Below, one piece after another: positions 37,888 to 45,475 of a stretch of DNA of 64,000 nt. How positions within the stretch are numbered: the first letter of the stretch is position 1; each line of letters starts with the position of its first letter. Origin of the DNA: Paenibacillus sp. GP183 (GTDB taxonomy: Bacteria; Bacillota; Bacilli; Paenibacillales; NBRC-103111); the NCBI RefSeq assembly GCF_900104695.1, contig NZ_FNSW01000001.1, forward strand, positions 2,108,001 to 2,172,000. Reading direction: 5' to 3'. The translations under genes and the position numbers were made by a program. The notes beneath the pieces were generated by a model. The model was not told where the DNA came from. It saw nothing but the letters and a program-made list of their open reading frames with translations, and did no database searches.

Positions 37888-37910
37888 TTACATTTGTAAA
37901 GGACTACAAA

Positions 37911-38060
37911 TTTTAGCCCTGAGTAATTTGAACTGTATCGTGATCGTCCACCACGAGGCCGGACTCTTTGTTAAATATCGTACTCGTTAGCTTAACAACA
38001 TAACGATTAAATAGGCGGCTGACCGTGGCATCGAGATAGGTGTTTCCCATACCCTGACGG
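37911..38060 (-). pseudogene. 3' end of an unidentified gene
   Basis: The minus strand reads GMGNTYLDATVSRLFNRYVV then KLTSTIFNKESGLVVDDHD and TVQITQG before a TAA. The composition is protein-like; upstream the frame is lost at a stop, with a possible continuation in another phase. No family was recognised. It is probably a gene truncated by the mobile elements to its left. Confidence 0.4.
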
Positions 38061-38250
38061 ACATTTCATACGCTGTACGACTGGTGATGCAATACCGACT
38101 CAGGAAGCGGCCATTATCATTTTTTTTAGGGGGTTAAAGACGATTAACGGGAATTACCTGCACGCTCACGCTTATCAGGGAAGAACCGGTGACGAGGACA
38201 TGTAAACCGGAACATAATAGGCACAAAAGTGATTAGGCGGGTGTTGAATA

Positions 38251-38586
38251 ATGGCGGTTACCAAAGATACTTTTGTGCCTGGTTTTGTTCCGGAGCATAA
38301 TCATGGGTCAGTTGATTACACTTCCGTTGCCCAAGGACACGTTCACCAATGTTTGGATGTAACCTCCCCACCTATTCAGACGGCTAACGGAGGACATATT
38401 CATTTCACAGAAGGTTACGTCATGTTTGAAAATGGACACAAGCACTATTACAAAGCACATTCTGGACCCGCGATTCCGCTTGGGAACGGTATGCATGTCC
38501 ATTACTATGATTTCTACACTACAACAGATGATGGCCATAATCATCATGTCCAGGGAGTGGATATGCCAGCGCCGGGAACCAAGTAG
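38251..38586 (+). CDS. YmaF family protein, His-rich
   Basis: A 111-residue protein matching the Bacillus YmaF family: repeated short His motifs (EHNHGSVDYTS, GHVHQCLDVT, GGHIHFTEG, NGHKHYYKA, GMHVHYYDF, DGHNHHVQG) spaced about 15-20 residues apart. The regular spacing suggests a beta-repeat that binds metal, but the function of YmaF is not established. A GGCGGGTG stretch lies upstream. Confidence 0.88.
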   Translation: MAVTKDTFVPGFVPEHNHGSVDYTSVAQGHVHQCLDVTSPPIQTANGGHIHFTEGYVMFENGHKHYYKAHSGPAIPLGNGMHVHYYDFYTTTDDGHNHHVQGVDMPAPGTK

Positions 38587-38673
38587 ATTACCAACAATTT
38601 AATACCGTTGTTAATGGGTTTTACCCAAGCTTAAAGCCCCTTGTCGTCCCAAAGAATATCCCTGCTCAATAAA

Positions 38674-38763
38674 ACTGCCCGTTCTAACAGCAGGCCACCG
38701 AGTTTATCACCGGCAGCCTGCTTGATCTTTGTTATGGAGCTATCGTTCCCAGTTAGCGCAACG
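38674..38763. repeat. dispersed hairpin repeat, sub-type B copy 1
   Basis: Outer motif ACTGCCCGTTCTAAC and inner motif TCGTTCCCAGTTAGCG flank a stem GCAGGCCACCG / CGGCAGCCTGC. The central TTGATCTTTGTTATGGAGCT is shared exactly with the copy at 46420-46500. It ends 38 bases from the stop codon of the methyltransferase gene. Confidence 0.88.
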
Positions 38764-38800
38764 AATTAGAGTTAACTTACCGATGGTTATCTGCAATAAA

Positions 38801-39502
38801 TCAATCCCCATGGCAAATCCATCCACCAAAAAGTCCGGTGGAATAAAACTTGGTTATATTAGTAAAGCCAGATTCCGCCAATAGCCGTTCGATTTGATTT
38901 TCCGGAATGATAGAAATTTTCATAGGGTTCATAATGCTTCCGTTTACCATCTCATCCACTTTAGATGATTCCCATACCGCATCCAAGAAAAAGCTTTTCC
39001 AGACGTTTAATCTGTCTTGAAATTCGGCATCATCGCGGTCTCCGTACGCACTAACAAGTACGAAAGGAGCTCCCGATTTCAAATTATCCTTAATGCTTCC
39101 GAGCAGCTTCAATTTTTCTTGAACATCGTCAATGAAGTGAAGAACCAAAATACAGCTTGCCGCGTCGAACTTCGAGTTTTGCCGTGGAAGATCATCAATC
39201 TTACCTTGGATGAGACTAACGCGGTTTTCTATGCCTAGTTCAACTGCTTTATGTTTAGCCATTTTCAGCATTTCTTTCGAAGGATCGACACCAGTAAATG
39301 TCCACTTCGGATTAGATGGTGCCCACGCAGAAAGTTCATTTCCGCCGCCCGCGCCGATCACGAGCAAGGAAGCATTTTCTCCTAATTGCACTCGATAATA
39401 AGATTGAATCATGGCAAATAACGAGTCATATGAGGGAATCGAAATCCGAGTGTTTTTCTCGTATGTCGCCATTTTGGCATCGAGTGTAAGATCTTCAGTC
39501 AT
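38801..39502 (-). CDS. class I SAM-dependent methyltransferase
   Basis: A 233-residue cytoplasmic methyltransferase starting at MTEDLTLDAK behind AGGAG; a longer in-frame start is unsupported. Motif I is LVIGAGGGNELS, the acidic end of beta2 is FTGVDPSKEML, motif post-II is IQGKIDDLP, and ASCILVLHFI is motif IV. The substrate is unknown. Single minus-strand gene with the dispersed repeat beyond its stop. Confidence 0.9.
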   Translation of the reverse strand: MTEDLTLDAKMATYEKNTRISIPSYDSLFAMIQSYYRVQLGENASLLVIGAGGGNELSAWAPSNPKWTFTGVDPSKEMLKMAKHKAVELGIENRVSLIQGKIDDLPRQNSKFDAASCILVLHFIDDVQEKLKLLGSIKDNLKSGAPFVLVSAYGDRDDAEFQDRLNVWKSFFLDAVWESSKVDEMVNGSIMNPMKISIIPENQIERLLAESGFTNITKFYSTGLFGGWICHGD

Positions 39503-39589
39503 AAGTTTGCTCTCCTGTAATTTTGATGATCTACTGCAGTTGTTTTTTTCGATCATTATAGCATCTCCAATTTAACTAAAGCATTTTCT

Positions 39590-39671
39590 CTTCTGCCCGT
39601 TGAGCAATGAAAAAGGAGCTTCTGTAAGATCCAGCTCCTCAACTATAGTTGTCCGTTAGTTCAAGTATAAC
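39590..39671. repeat. dispersed hairpin repeat, sub-type C
   Basis: Outer motif TTCTGCCCGTTGAGC and inner motif TTGTCCGTTAGTTCAAG flank a stem AGGAGCT / AGCTCCT. It lies upstream of the methyltransferase start, in the gap before the XRE regulator. Confidence 0.7.
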
Positions 39672-39865
39672 CTTCTATTTCTAAACACTTTTCAAACTAT
39701 ATTCGTCTGTTTCGATAATGACCGTTTGGAGGGTGGCAGCGAACATAAAATTACAATATTGGGGTAAGATAATTTTAAAAATTAAAATGGTTGAACGGTT
39801 CCCTAAACTAATATAGAATGGAAAGGTTTTTAAATATCTCGTATGTTTGTAAAGGGGACTTTGTT

Positions 39866-40669
39866 ATGGGCGATGACTCGAAGCGTCGCAAAGAATTGGG
39901 TGCGTTTTTAAAAACACGCCGTTTACGACTTTCTCCCGCCGAATTCGGTATTCAAAGCTCGCCTCATCGGCGGACAAATGGGCTACGACGCGAGGAAGTA
40001 GCAGATTTAGCAGGATTAAGCACGATTTGGTATACATGGCTTGAGCAAGGACGAGATATACGGCCTTCTTCTCAAGTTCTTGAAAGTCTGGGAAAAGCAT
40101 TGCGTTTGAACAGACACGAGTTGCTGCATTTATATACGCTCGCCGAACATCGCCCGCCCCATGATTTGCAAGCTGATATCCAGGTTGAGCCCTCTTTACA
40201 ACGGATGCTGGACAAACTCGAACCTTTCCCAAGTTTCATCATAGGTCCACGTTGGGATGTACTGGCTTGGAATCAAGCGGCCTGCGAGCTGTTTGGTGAT
40301 TTTAATCGGATGAACACGCTAGAACGAAACAGCTTATGGAGAATGTTCGTCCGTCCCGATTATCCCGATTCATTGCCTGAGTGGCCGCAGGTGGCGAAGG
40401 GGTTGCTTGCCCAGTTTCGAACCAGCTATGGTCGGCATATTGGTGATCCTTGGTTTGAAGAATTGGTTGAGTTGCTTAAGAAAGAGAGCGATACGTTCAA
40501 GGATTGGTGGGAAAATCATGAGGTCTTGAGCATCCCGCTTGGAACAAAACGAATTCGACATCCAGTGAAAGGTGACCTTGCATTCGATCAACAATCCTTA
40601 ACCGTGGCGGATCATCCCGATCTAAAGGTAACAATTTATATTCCGTTTGACCCTGTTTTGAAAGTTTAA
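39866..40669 (+). CDS. XRE-family regulator with MmyB-like sensor domain
   Basis: A 267-residue regulator; the start at 39866 follows AAGGGGAC. The helix-turn-helix is at residues about 8-75 (FLKTRRLRLSPAEFG, RTNGLRREEVADLAGLSTIWYTWLEQGR). The C-terminal domain has the MmyB-type ligand-binding pattern (PSFIIGPRWDVLAWNQAACELFGDF, GTKRIRHPVKGDLAFDQQSL). Such regulators usually control an adjacent dehydrogenase gene, which fits the alcohol dehydrogenase 150 bases downstream. Confidence 0.92.
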   Translation: MGDDSKRRKELGAFLKTRRLRLSPAEFGIQSSPHRRTNGLRREEVADLAGLSTIWYTWLEQGRDIRPSSQVLESLGKALRLNRHELLHLYTLAEHRPPHDLQADIQVEPSLQRMLDKLEPFPSFIIGPRWDVLAWNQAACELFGDFNRMNTLERNSLWRMFVRPDYPDSLPEWPQVAKGLLAQFRTSYGRHIGDPWFEELVELLKKESDTFKDWWENHEVLSIPLGTKRIRHPVKGDLAFDQQSLTVADHPDLKVTIYIPFDPVLKV

Positions 40670-40820
40670 ATGCAACGGTCGGAATCTATCGTAAGATTAA
40701 GGTATTATTTTTTATAATCGTATAAACGGTAATCTTACAGAACACGCTTTTAAGCTTATGATGGAGGCATAACCAGGCTGAAGACAAGTTTCCTGGAATC
40801 CCACAAAAGGTAGTGTGATC

Positions 40821-41912
40821 ATGATGAAAGCAGCAATTCTCAAAGAATTTGGTACCCCACTTGCGATTGAGAGCCTGCCTGACCCCATTCTGGGTACTGG
40901 AGAGGTCATTGTTGATGTCGTAGCTGCTCCCGTACTGTCCTATATGAAAGAGGTCATCAGCGGAGAGCGAAAGTACTTGATGCATTTGCCTCAGGCGCCC
41001 GGTGCTGGAGCCATCGGCCGTATACGCGCCGTCGGACCGGACTCGACGCGACTTGCCGTTGGCGACTGGGTCTACTGTGATCCTACCGTACGATCGCGCG
41101 ATGATGCGTTGACTCCCGATATTACGTTACAGGGCTTGAGCGCGCGAGGCGAAGGTGGATTACATTTGCAGAAGCATTTCCGGCACGGGTCCTATGCACA
41201 GCAGATCTTGATTCCGACAGAGAACGCCATTCGTGTAGGCTCGCTGGATAATGGGGATGCGGAGAAATGGTGTGCATTGGGAACGCTGCTGGTGCCGTAT
41301 GGCGGTCTGCTAGCAGCCAACTTGCAGGCAGGAGAGACGATTGTAGTAAGCGGAGCTACGGGGAACTTTGGCAGTGCATGTATCGCAGTTGCCTTAGCGA
41401 TGGGAGCTGGCTGTGTTGTCGCACCCGGCCGAAATGAAGAAACGCTTGAGGGCTTGTCGCGTCGTTTTGGTTCCCGTATACGTACTGTAAAGCTGTCAGG
41501 CGACGAGGATGACGATCGCAAGCGTATGCAGCAAGCGGCGCCTGGACCTATTGACTGCGTACTGGATATTTTGCCCCCCTTCGCCAGTACAACGGCGGTG
41601 CGAGCTGCTGTTATGTCGGTGCGGCCTTACGGGAGAGTCGTATTGATGGGAGGCGTTGGCATGTTGGGGGGCGATGGGTTGGATCTGCCTTATCCATGGA
41701 TTATGAGAAACTGCATCACGATACACGGCCAATGGATGTATCCAGTAGAGGCCCCCAGCCGTTTGGTCACTTTTATCCGATCTGGCCTACTTTCATTAGA
41801 ACATTTTGGCATTACGGCGTTCGACTTAGACCATGCGAATGAAGCCATCGAACATGCTGCCGCTAATCCCGGCCCTTTCAAGTTGACAGTAATCAAGCCT
41901 CAATCATTCTGA
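40821..41912 (+). CDS. zinc-type alcohol dehydrogenase-like (MDR) protein
   Basis: About 363 residues of the medium-chain reductase superfamily. The N-terminal GroES-like domain has PGAGAIGRIRAVGPDSTRLAVGDWV, and the Rossmann motif is VSGATGNFGSACIAVALAMGA. The Cys/His ligands of catalytic zinc are not obvious, so a zinc-free quinone-oxidoreductase or alcohol dehydrogenase role is likely. AAAGGTAG precedes adjacent ATG codons. It is probably controlled by the XRE regulator before it. Confidence 0.87.
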   Translation: MMKAAILKEFGTPLAIESLPDPILGTGEVIVDVVAAPVLSYMKEVISGERKYLMHLPQAPGAGAIGRIRAVGPDSTRLAVGDWVYCDPTVRSRDDALTPDITLQGLSARGEGGLHLQKHFRHGSYAQQILIPTENAIRVGSLDNGDAEKWCALGTLLVPYGGLLAANLQAGETIVVSGATGNFGSACIAVALAMGAGCVVAPGRNEETLEGLSRRFGSRIRTVKLSGDEDDDRKRMQQAAPGPIDCVLDILPPFASTTAVRAAVMSVRPYGRVVLMGGVGMLGGDGLDLPYPWIMRNCITIHGQWMYPVEAPSRLVTFIRSGLLSLEHFGITAFDLDHANEAIEHAAANPGPFKLTVIKPQSF

Positions 41913-42064
41913 CAGTGCGAGACAGCATCGAAGTGAATGATCGGCAGTCTCGTTCCCATAGGATAAAGGTATTTCAGTCTTTAGAGCTGCGATCTAGTAG
42001 TAAAACACTCCAGTCGTATATTGATCAATACGTGAACCGGTTGACAATATAAATAAAGCATATG

Positions 42065-42098
42065 AAGCATCGTCAGTTTAAAGATGATGCTTTTTTGT
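42065..42098 (+). terminator. rho-independent terminator
   Basis: AAGCATCGTC pairs with GATGATGCTT (one G-U) around a short loop and is followed by TTTTTT, downstream of the dehydrogenase gene. Confidence 0.85.
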
Positions 42099-42188
42099 AT
42101 AAACTCTGCACTGGGTAGATTTTGCAGGAAATGGGCAAAGTTCTCTTTGTGGGTACAAGTACTTTTCCAGAGAAGAGAATTGCGTTAT

Positions 42189-42208
42189 ACTGCCCGTTAG
42201 CTTAACGC
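42189..42208. repeat. dispersed CTGCCCGTTAGC motif
   Basis: ACTGCCCGTTAGCTTAACGC, followed at 42215 by GTACATATGTA. The same pair of sequences recurs at 43501 and, in part, at 50172. It lies 52 bases beyond the stop of the metallophosphoesterase gene. Confidence 0.8.
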
Positions 42209-42260
42209 CCGGAAGTACATATGTAAATAATCTCGTATTTTTTGTATATATGTTTTAATG

Positions 42261-43202
42261 TTATATCCGTTTCCAAACATGCTCAGGAGCATGCTCTTGT
42301 TGGTTAACAATTTTCGTGCCATCATCCAGACGAATCCATGATTTATAAGAGTCTTCTCCCTCTTCTAAACGAATGATCCGTGCTCCACGAGGAAATCCTT
42401 CTTTTCCATAAGTGTTGTACCCTGTCGCCCTTCCATAACAAAGATTAATCCCGTGTAATTTTCCCCAAAAATCATTAATGTGGTCATGACCAACAAAGAC
42501 GCCTTTGACATCGTCCATTTCAAGAAACGCAGTAAAAAGACCTGAATTGACTTCAGGACACCCCATTCCTTCGTAGTTATGACCATAGCACGTATGATAG
42601 TTCCATACTTCGTTATATTCAGGAAGAGGAATATGGAAGAACGCTAAGGACAATAACGGAATCCCCTCATTGTTTTCTGTTAATTGCTTGGATTTTTCCT
42701 TATACCAACCTATTTGCTTATGCGTAATCCATTCATAACCACCCACTGGATGATATAAATAGCTTCCTGAATCAAACATATAAATTGCAGCAAGTGGAGT
42801 ATTGTATTTTTTGGAGTTAATTCGAAACATATAATTTCCAAATCTATCATCTAGTTCAGGACCAGCTTCTGTTAAACAATATTGATGTTCTTGTTGCAAA
42901 CGAATCAAATCTTCTTTTGAACATTTTTCTTCCGCATCATGATTTCCAAAGACAGCTGCCCATGGAATATTAAACTCCTCAACTACTTTGATAGCATTTC
43001 TGTAAGAATCAAATGGTTCTTCACATTCCTCACTAAATATGACATCCCCTGTAAAAATGACAAGATCGGGCGATTCCAACTGCAAAATGAGTTTCATTAG
43101 CGAATATGTACGCAGATCTTCAGGTTCACCATTTTTCCAATGTAAATCCGTAAATTGAACAATTGTAAATGTCCCATTCTCTCTAAAGTATAAATCTGTC
43201 AT
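42261..43202 (-). CDS. calcineurin-type metallophosphoesterase
   Basis: A 313-residue phosphoesterase with the complete metal-binding set: FTDLHW (DxH), FTGDVIF (GDx), VFGNHDAE (GNHD) and VFVGHDHINDF (GHDH), plus FFHIPLPEY. The arrangement resembles purple-acid/DcpS-like YkuE and yeast Dcr2-type enzymes. The substrate is unknown. No signal peptide, so cytoplasmic. Single-gene unit. Confidence 0.92.
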   Translation of the reverse strand: MTDLYFRENGTFTIVQFTDLHWKNGEPEDLRTYSLMKLILQLESPDLVIFTGDVIFSEECEEPFDSYRNAIKVVEEFNIPWAAVFGNHDAEEKCSKEDLIRLQQEHQYCLTEAGPELDDRFGNYMFRINSKKYNTPLAAIYMFDSGSYLYHPVGGYEWITHKQIGWYKEKSKQLTENNEGIPLLSLAFFHIPLPEYNEVWNYHTCYGHNYEGMGCPEVNSGLFTAFLEMDDVKGVFVGHDHINDFWGKLHGINLCYGRATGYNTYGKEGFPRGARIIRLEEGEDSYKSWIRLDDGTKIVNQQEHAPEHVWKRI

Positions 43203-43498
43203 GTCTCCACTCTCCGTTTATTTCCAAATATAACATTTTGATTTGATCCTATGGTGATTGACAATAGATCTATGGGAACTTCTATAAAAATCGCAAGACT
43301 AGAGCAATCGCCCGGGTCCCGGGGGCCGGTTTGTCCTGTCTGACCGGTTACCATCTGCCATTTCCGTTTTCCCATTTCATAAGAAACTACTAAAAGTATA
43401 TGTATTTAGATTTTATACGCCACGGTATTTGACTCAGTCTATTTTCAATTAATTATGAGGATTGCTAACTTTTCTAAAAAGCTCCAACTGTTCCGAAA
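43203..43498. other. gap without a supported gene
   Basis: No reading frame with a ribosome site was found. A short GC palindrome (CGCCCGGGTCCCGGGGG) lies near 43310. The stretch should hold the promoter of the phosphoesterase gene. Confidence 0.4.
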
Positions 43499-43615
43499 TT
43501 CTGCCAGTTAGCTGAACGGGACATATGTACAATAACCAATTATTTTGTGAGGATGTTACTGCGGTAGCCTGCCAAAACGTTCTAAACAAACAGAAATGCC
43601 CTATTTTACCACTTC
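43499..43615. repeat. dispersed repeat, sub-type D copy 1
   Basis: TTCTGCCAGTTAGCTGAACG opens a roughly 115-bp stretch whose remainder (TTTTGTGAGGATGTTACTGC, AAACAAACAGAAATGCCC, TATTTTACCACTTC) matches 53975-54071 with scattered differences. No coding sequence is inside. Confidence 0.78.
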
Positions 43616-43664
43616 ACCTTTACCGTCGAACAATAAAACTCGACCCCTTTAAAATATATAATTA

Positions 43665-43700
43665 AGATCCACAGTCTGCTGCTGTGGATCTCTTTCTGTC
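43665..43700. terminator. perfect ten-base stem hairpin
   Basis: AGATCCACAG and CTGTGGATCT around TCTGCTG. A T-rich stretch follows on the plus strand, but no plus-strand gene precedes it; a 195-base minus-strand frame crossing it lacks support. Confidence 0.5.
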
Positions 43701-43890
43701 TACGGATAGGTTCACCATTCTGGCATAAGTAAACAATTGGCCTTTCATAAATTAACAGGGTATAACCAAGGCTGAAATCTAGTTTTCTATGCTTGGTCAT
43801 AAAATTAGACTTTTAGATATGGCATTTACCCAAGCATTTCCGAAATAATAAAATATAATATAGTAGATTGGTTGAAAGGAGTGAATACGA

Positions 43891-43986
43891 ATGAGCTTTG
43901 TTGGTGGATTTGGGCGTCATATCGGTTTTATCCTAGTTCTCTTTATTCTGTTGGTCATCATTCTTTCCACCGGATTCTTGATTTAA
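43891..43986 (+). CDS. YjcZ-type small membrane (sporulation) protein
   Basis: A 31-residue protein behind GAAAGGAGTG: a Gly-rich start (MSFVGGFGRH) then a hydrophobic helix (IGFILVLFILLVIILSTGFLI). The pattern is that of the YjcZ/SscA-like family of tiny spore-associated proteins. It heads a local cluster of related copies up to 44890. Confidence 0.85.
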   Translation: MSFVGGFGRHIGFILVLFILLVIILSTGFLI

Positions 43987-44025
43987 TAGGGTCATTGTCA
44001 TGAAAGGTCCGAATACAAATAACCG

Positions 44026-44099
44026 CAGTTATCGGATTTGGACGTAAGTTCGCATTTATTTTGGTTCTCTTTATTCTGCTGATAATCGTTCTGACCGGT
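44026..44099 (+). pseudogene. degenerate YjcZ copy
   Basis: The frame VIGFGRKFAFILVLFILLIIVLTG is clearly related to the gene just upstream but has no start codon or ribosome site. Its last 21 bases form one arm of a perfect palindrome that replaces the normal gene end. Confidence 0.7.
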
Positions 44100-44129
44100 A
44101 ACGCAGATACCGGTCAGAACGATTATCAG
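44079..44129. repeat. perfect 21-bp inverted repeat
   Basis: Arms at 44079-44099 and 44109-44129 are perfectly complementary around the nine-base loop AACGCAGAT. The first arm is the 3' end of the degenerate YjcZ frame, so the second arm is an inverted copy of coding sequence. This fits a template-switch or snap-back copying event. Confidence 0.85.
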
Positions 44130-44180
44130 GTCAGCCAGTCTTACAGCGGCCGATTTAGCTTCCGTGAACCATCTAGCACA

Positions 44181-44232
44181 AAAAACGGCTCTGTTCGCAT
44201 CCATGCGAAAGAGCCGTTCTCCGTTTTTCCCG
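44181..44232 (+). terminator. hairpin with flanking A and T runs
   Basis: AACGGCTCT and AGAGCCGTT, extended by a partly paired TTCGCA/TGCGAA centre, with AAAAA before and CCGTTTTT after. It probably ends transcription of the small-protein genes on the left. Confidence 0.75.
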
Positions 44233-44426
44233 ATATGTCGGTTTTGTTATTTTGTGCGAGTATTCTTACAGGCGTGATTTTAGAACCTAACGTATGAATA
44301 TAACGCGTAATGTGCATCACTGGAACAAAAATATGTGTCTTTCTATCTGACATTTGTCCAACCATAATAGATGCCATCTAAATATAATAAACTAGCTGCT
44401 AGGGTATTGCATCTAGGAGATAGAAG

Positions 44427-44507
44427 ATGAATCAGGTGACAACAACCGTTGCGATCTTGGTCCTCTTCATTCTGTTAGTAATTATCAGCCGTTCGTTAAG
44501 ATGGTAA
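44427..44507 (+). CDS. 26-residue YjcZ-like membrane micro-protein
   Basis: ATG follows AGGAGATAGAAG. The product MNQVTTTVAILVLFILLVII plus SRSLRW is one hydrophobic helix with a basic end and shares ILVLFILLVII with the YjcZ gene at 43891. A spore or membrane role is inferred. Confidence 0.7.
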   Translation: MNQVTTTVAILVLFILLVIISRSLRW

Positions 44508-44559
44508 TTCCCCTCTTTTACCGGACTGCCGGAATCCTGAGAAAAGCGAGGTGAAATTA

Positions 44560-44811
44560 ATGGTAACCCCAAAAAAACAACTTAAAAAAGCAAAAGCTGT
44601 TCAAACGAAGGCAACCCCAAAAAAACAACTTAAAAAGGCAAAAGCTGTTAAAACGAAGGCTTTTACACCATTCGGATTCGAGTCACCACGATTCGAGCGA
44701 TTTGAGGAACGATTTGAGCCCTTCTTTTTCGAGCGTTTCGAGTCGCCTAGATTTGAGCGATTCGAGGAATTTTTCGAGCGTCCGTTCTTCTTTCCAAGAA
44801 GGTTCTTTTAA
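44560..44811 (+). CDS. repetitive Lys-rich / Phe-Glu-Arg-rich protein
   Basis: ATG at 44560 follows GAGGTGA; product 83 residues. The first part holds two near-identical copies of TPKKQLKKAKAVxTKA (33 positively charged-rich residues). The second is built from FESPRFERFEE/FFERFE units and ends FFERPFFFPRRFF. This splits the protein into a basic arm and an aromatic-charged repeat, similar in style to low-complexity spore-coat proteins. No family was recognised. It sits between two YjcZ-like sequences. Confidence 0.72.
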   Translation: MVTPKKQLKKAKAVQTKATPKKQLKKAKAVKTKAFTPFGFESPRFERFEERFEPFFFERFESPRFERFEEFFERPFFFPRRFF

Positions 44812-44815
44812 TAAA

Positions 44816-44890
44816 ATAATTTTTCATATTGCTATCTTGATTCTTTTTATTCTTCTGGTAATTATCACACGTACAATCATGGGTTATTAA
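44816..44890 (+). pseudogene. YjcZ-like tail without start
   Basis: The frame IIFHIAILILFILLVIITRT plus IMGY begins right after the stop of the FER-repeat gene, in another phase. No ATG, GTG or TTG with a ribosome site precedes the helix. It may be a remnant whose 5' end was replaced by the repeat gene, or it may be read by termination-reinitiation. Confidence 0.5.
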
Positions 44891-44990
44891 GTTAGAGTAA
44901 TGTCACGGTCAATAGAACGCCGAGCGGTTGGCGTTCTTTTGACCTCCTATATGTACAAAATGATGAGCCCCTGAATAAGTTCCTCCACTA

Positions 44991-45075
44991 TCAGTTATCC
45001 GTTAGTTGAGCAAACAAAAACGGCTGCCGCAGCACCGTTACTGTACAATCGTTACCCGTTAGCTCAATAGTATAT
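44991..45075. repeat. dispersed hairpin repeat, sub-type E
   Basis: Outer motif TCAGTTATCCGTTAGTTGAG and inner motif CGTTACCCGTTAGCTCAATA flank AAAACGGCTGCCGCAG. The AAAACGGCTGCC unit recurs at about 49481. It ends about ten bases before the cupin stop codon. Confidence 0.82.
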
Positions 45076-45084
45076 ATCAACTTG

Positions 45085-45414
45085 TTAGTCTACAATAAAT
45101 AATTTTGCTCCAGTGTTCGTATAAGATCTATGTGGATTTGCATCATCAGCCACCTGATAACTGACTCCTGGTGTGAGTTTAAATTCTTTTCCATCTGAAA
45201 GTTCGGTATACAGTTCTCCTTCTAGTACTAACAAAACGTGGCCTCTGTTACACCAATGGTCTGCAATATAACCAGGAGTATATTCTACCATTCGCACTCT
45301 TATGTTCCCCATTTCAAATGTCCGCCAATACGCATAACCTTCAATTCCAGGATGTTGAGTAGGCTTTATTTCACTCCAGTCGATTGTACAAAATGGAACA
45401 TCCATTATCTTCAT
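45085..45414 (-). CDS. DHCW-motif cupin fold protein
   Basis: A 109-residue single cupin. The sequence follows the family closely: PFCTIDWSEIKPTQHPG, AYWRTFEMGNIRVRMVEY, TPGYIADHWCNRGHVLLVLEGE, SYQVADDANPHRSYT and a final GAKLFIVD. The family name comes from the ADHWC region. A metal site (His/Glu) is likely; the reaction is unknown. Single minus-strand gene between two repeat copies. Confidence 0.9.
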   Translation of the reverse strand: MKIMDVPFCTIDWSEIKPTQHPGIEGYAYWRTFEMGNIRVRMVEYTPGYIADHWCNRGHVLLVLEGELYTELSDGKEFKLTPGVSYQVADDANPHRSYTNTGAKLFIVD

Positions 45415-45455
45415 AAAGTGGTCCCCTTTGATAATTTGGTTTTCATATGACTAAC

Positions 45456-45475
45456 GTATCCGTTTAGCTTAATCA
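45456..45475. repeat. dispersed ATCCGTTTAGCTTAA motif
   Basis: CGTATCCGTTTAGCTTAATC touches the stop codon of the lipoprotein gene. It is the inner-type motif without an obvious outer partner. Confidence 0.7.

Noticed and set aside
43606-43800. Minus-strand 64-codon frame
   Set aside because: No ribosome site, crosses a perfect hairpin, and has no recognisable composition.
44141-44377. Minus-strand 78-codon frame in the YjcZ cluster
   Set aside because: It lacks a ribosome site and crosses two hairpins and a palindrome; the plus-strand small genes explain the region better.
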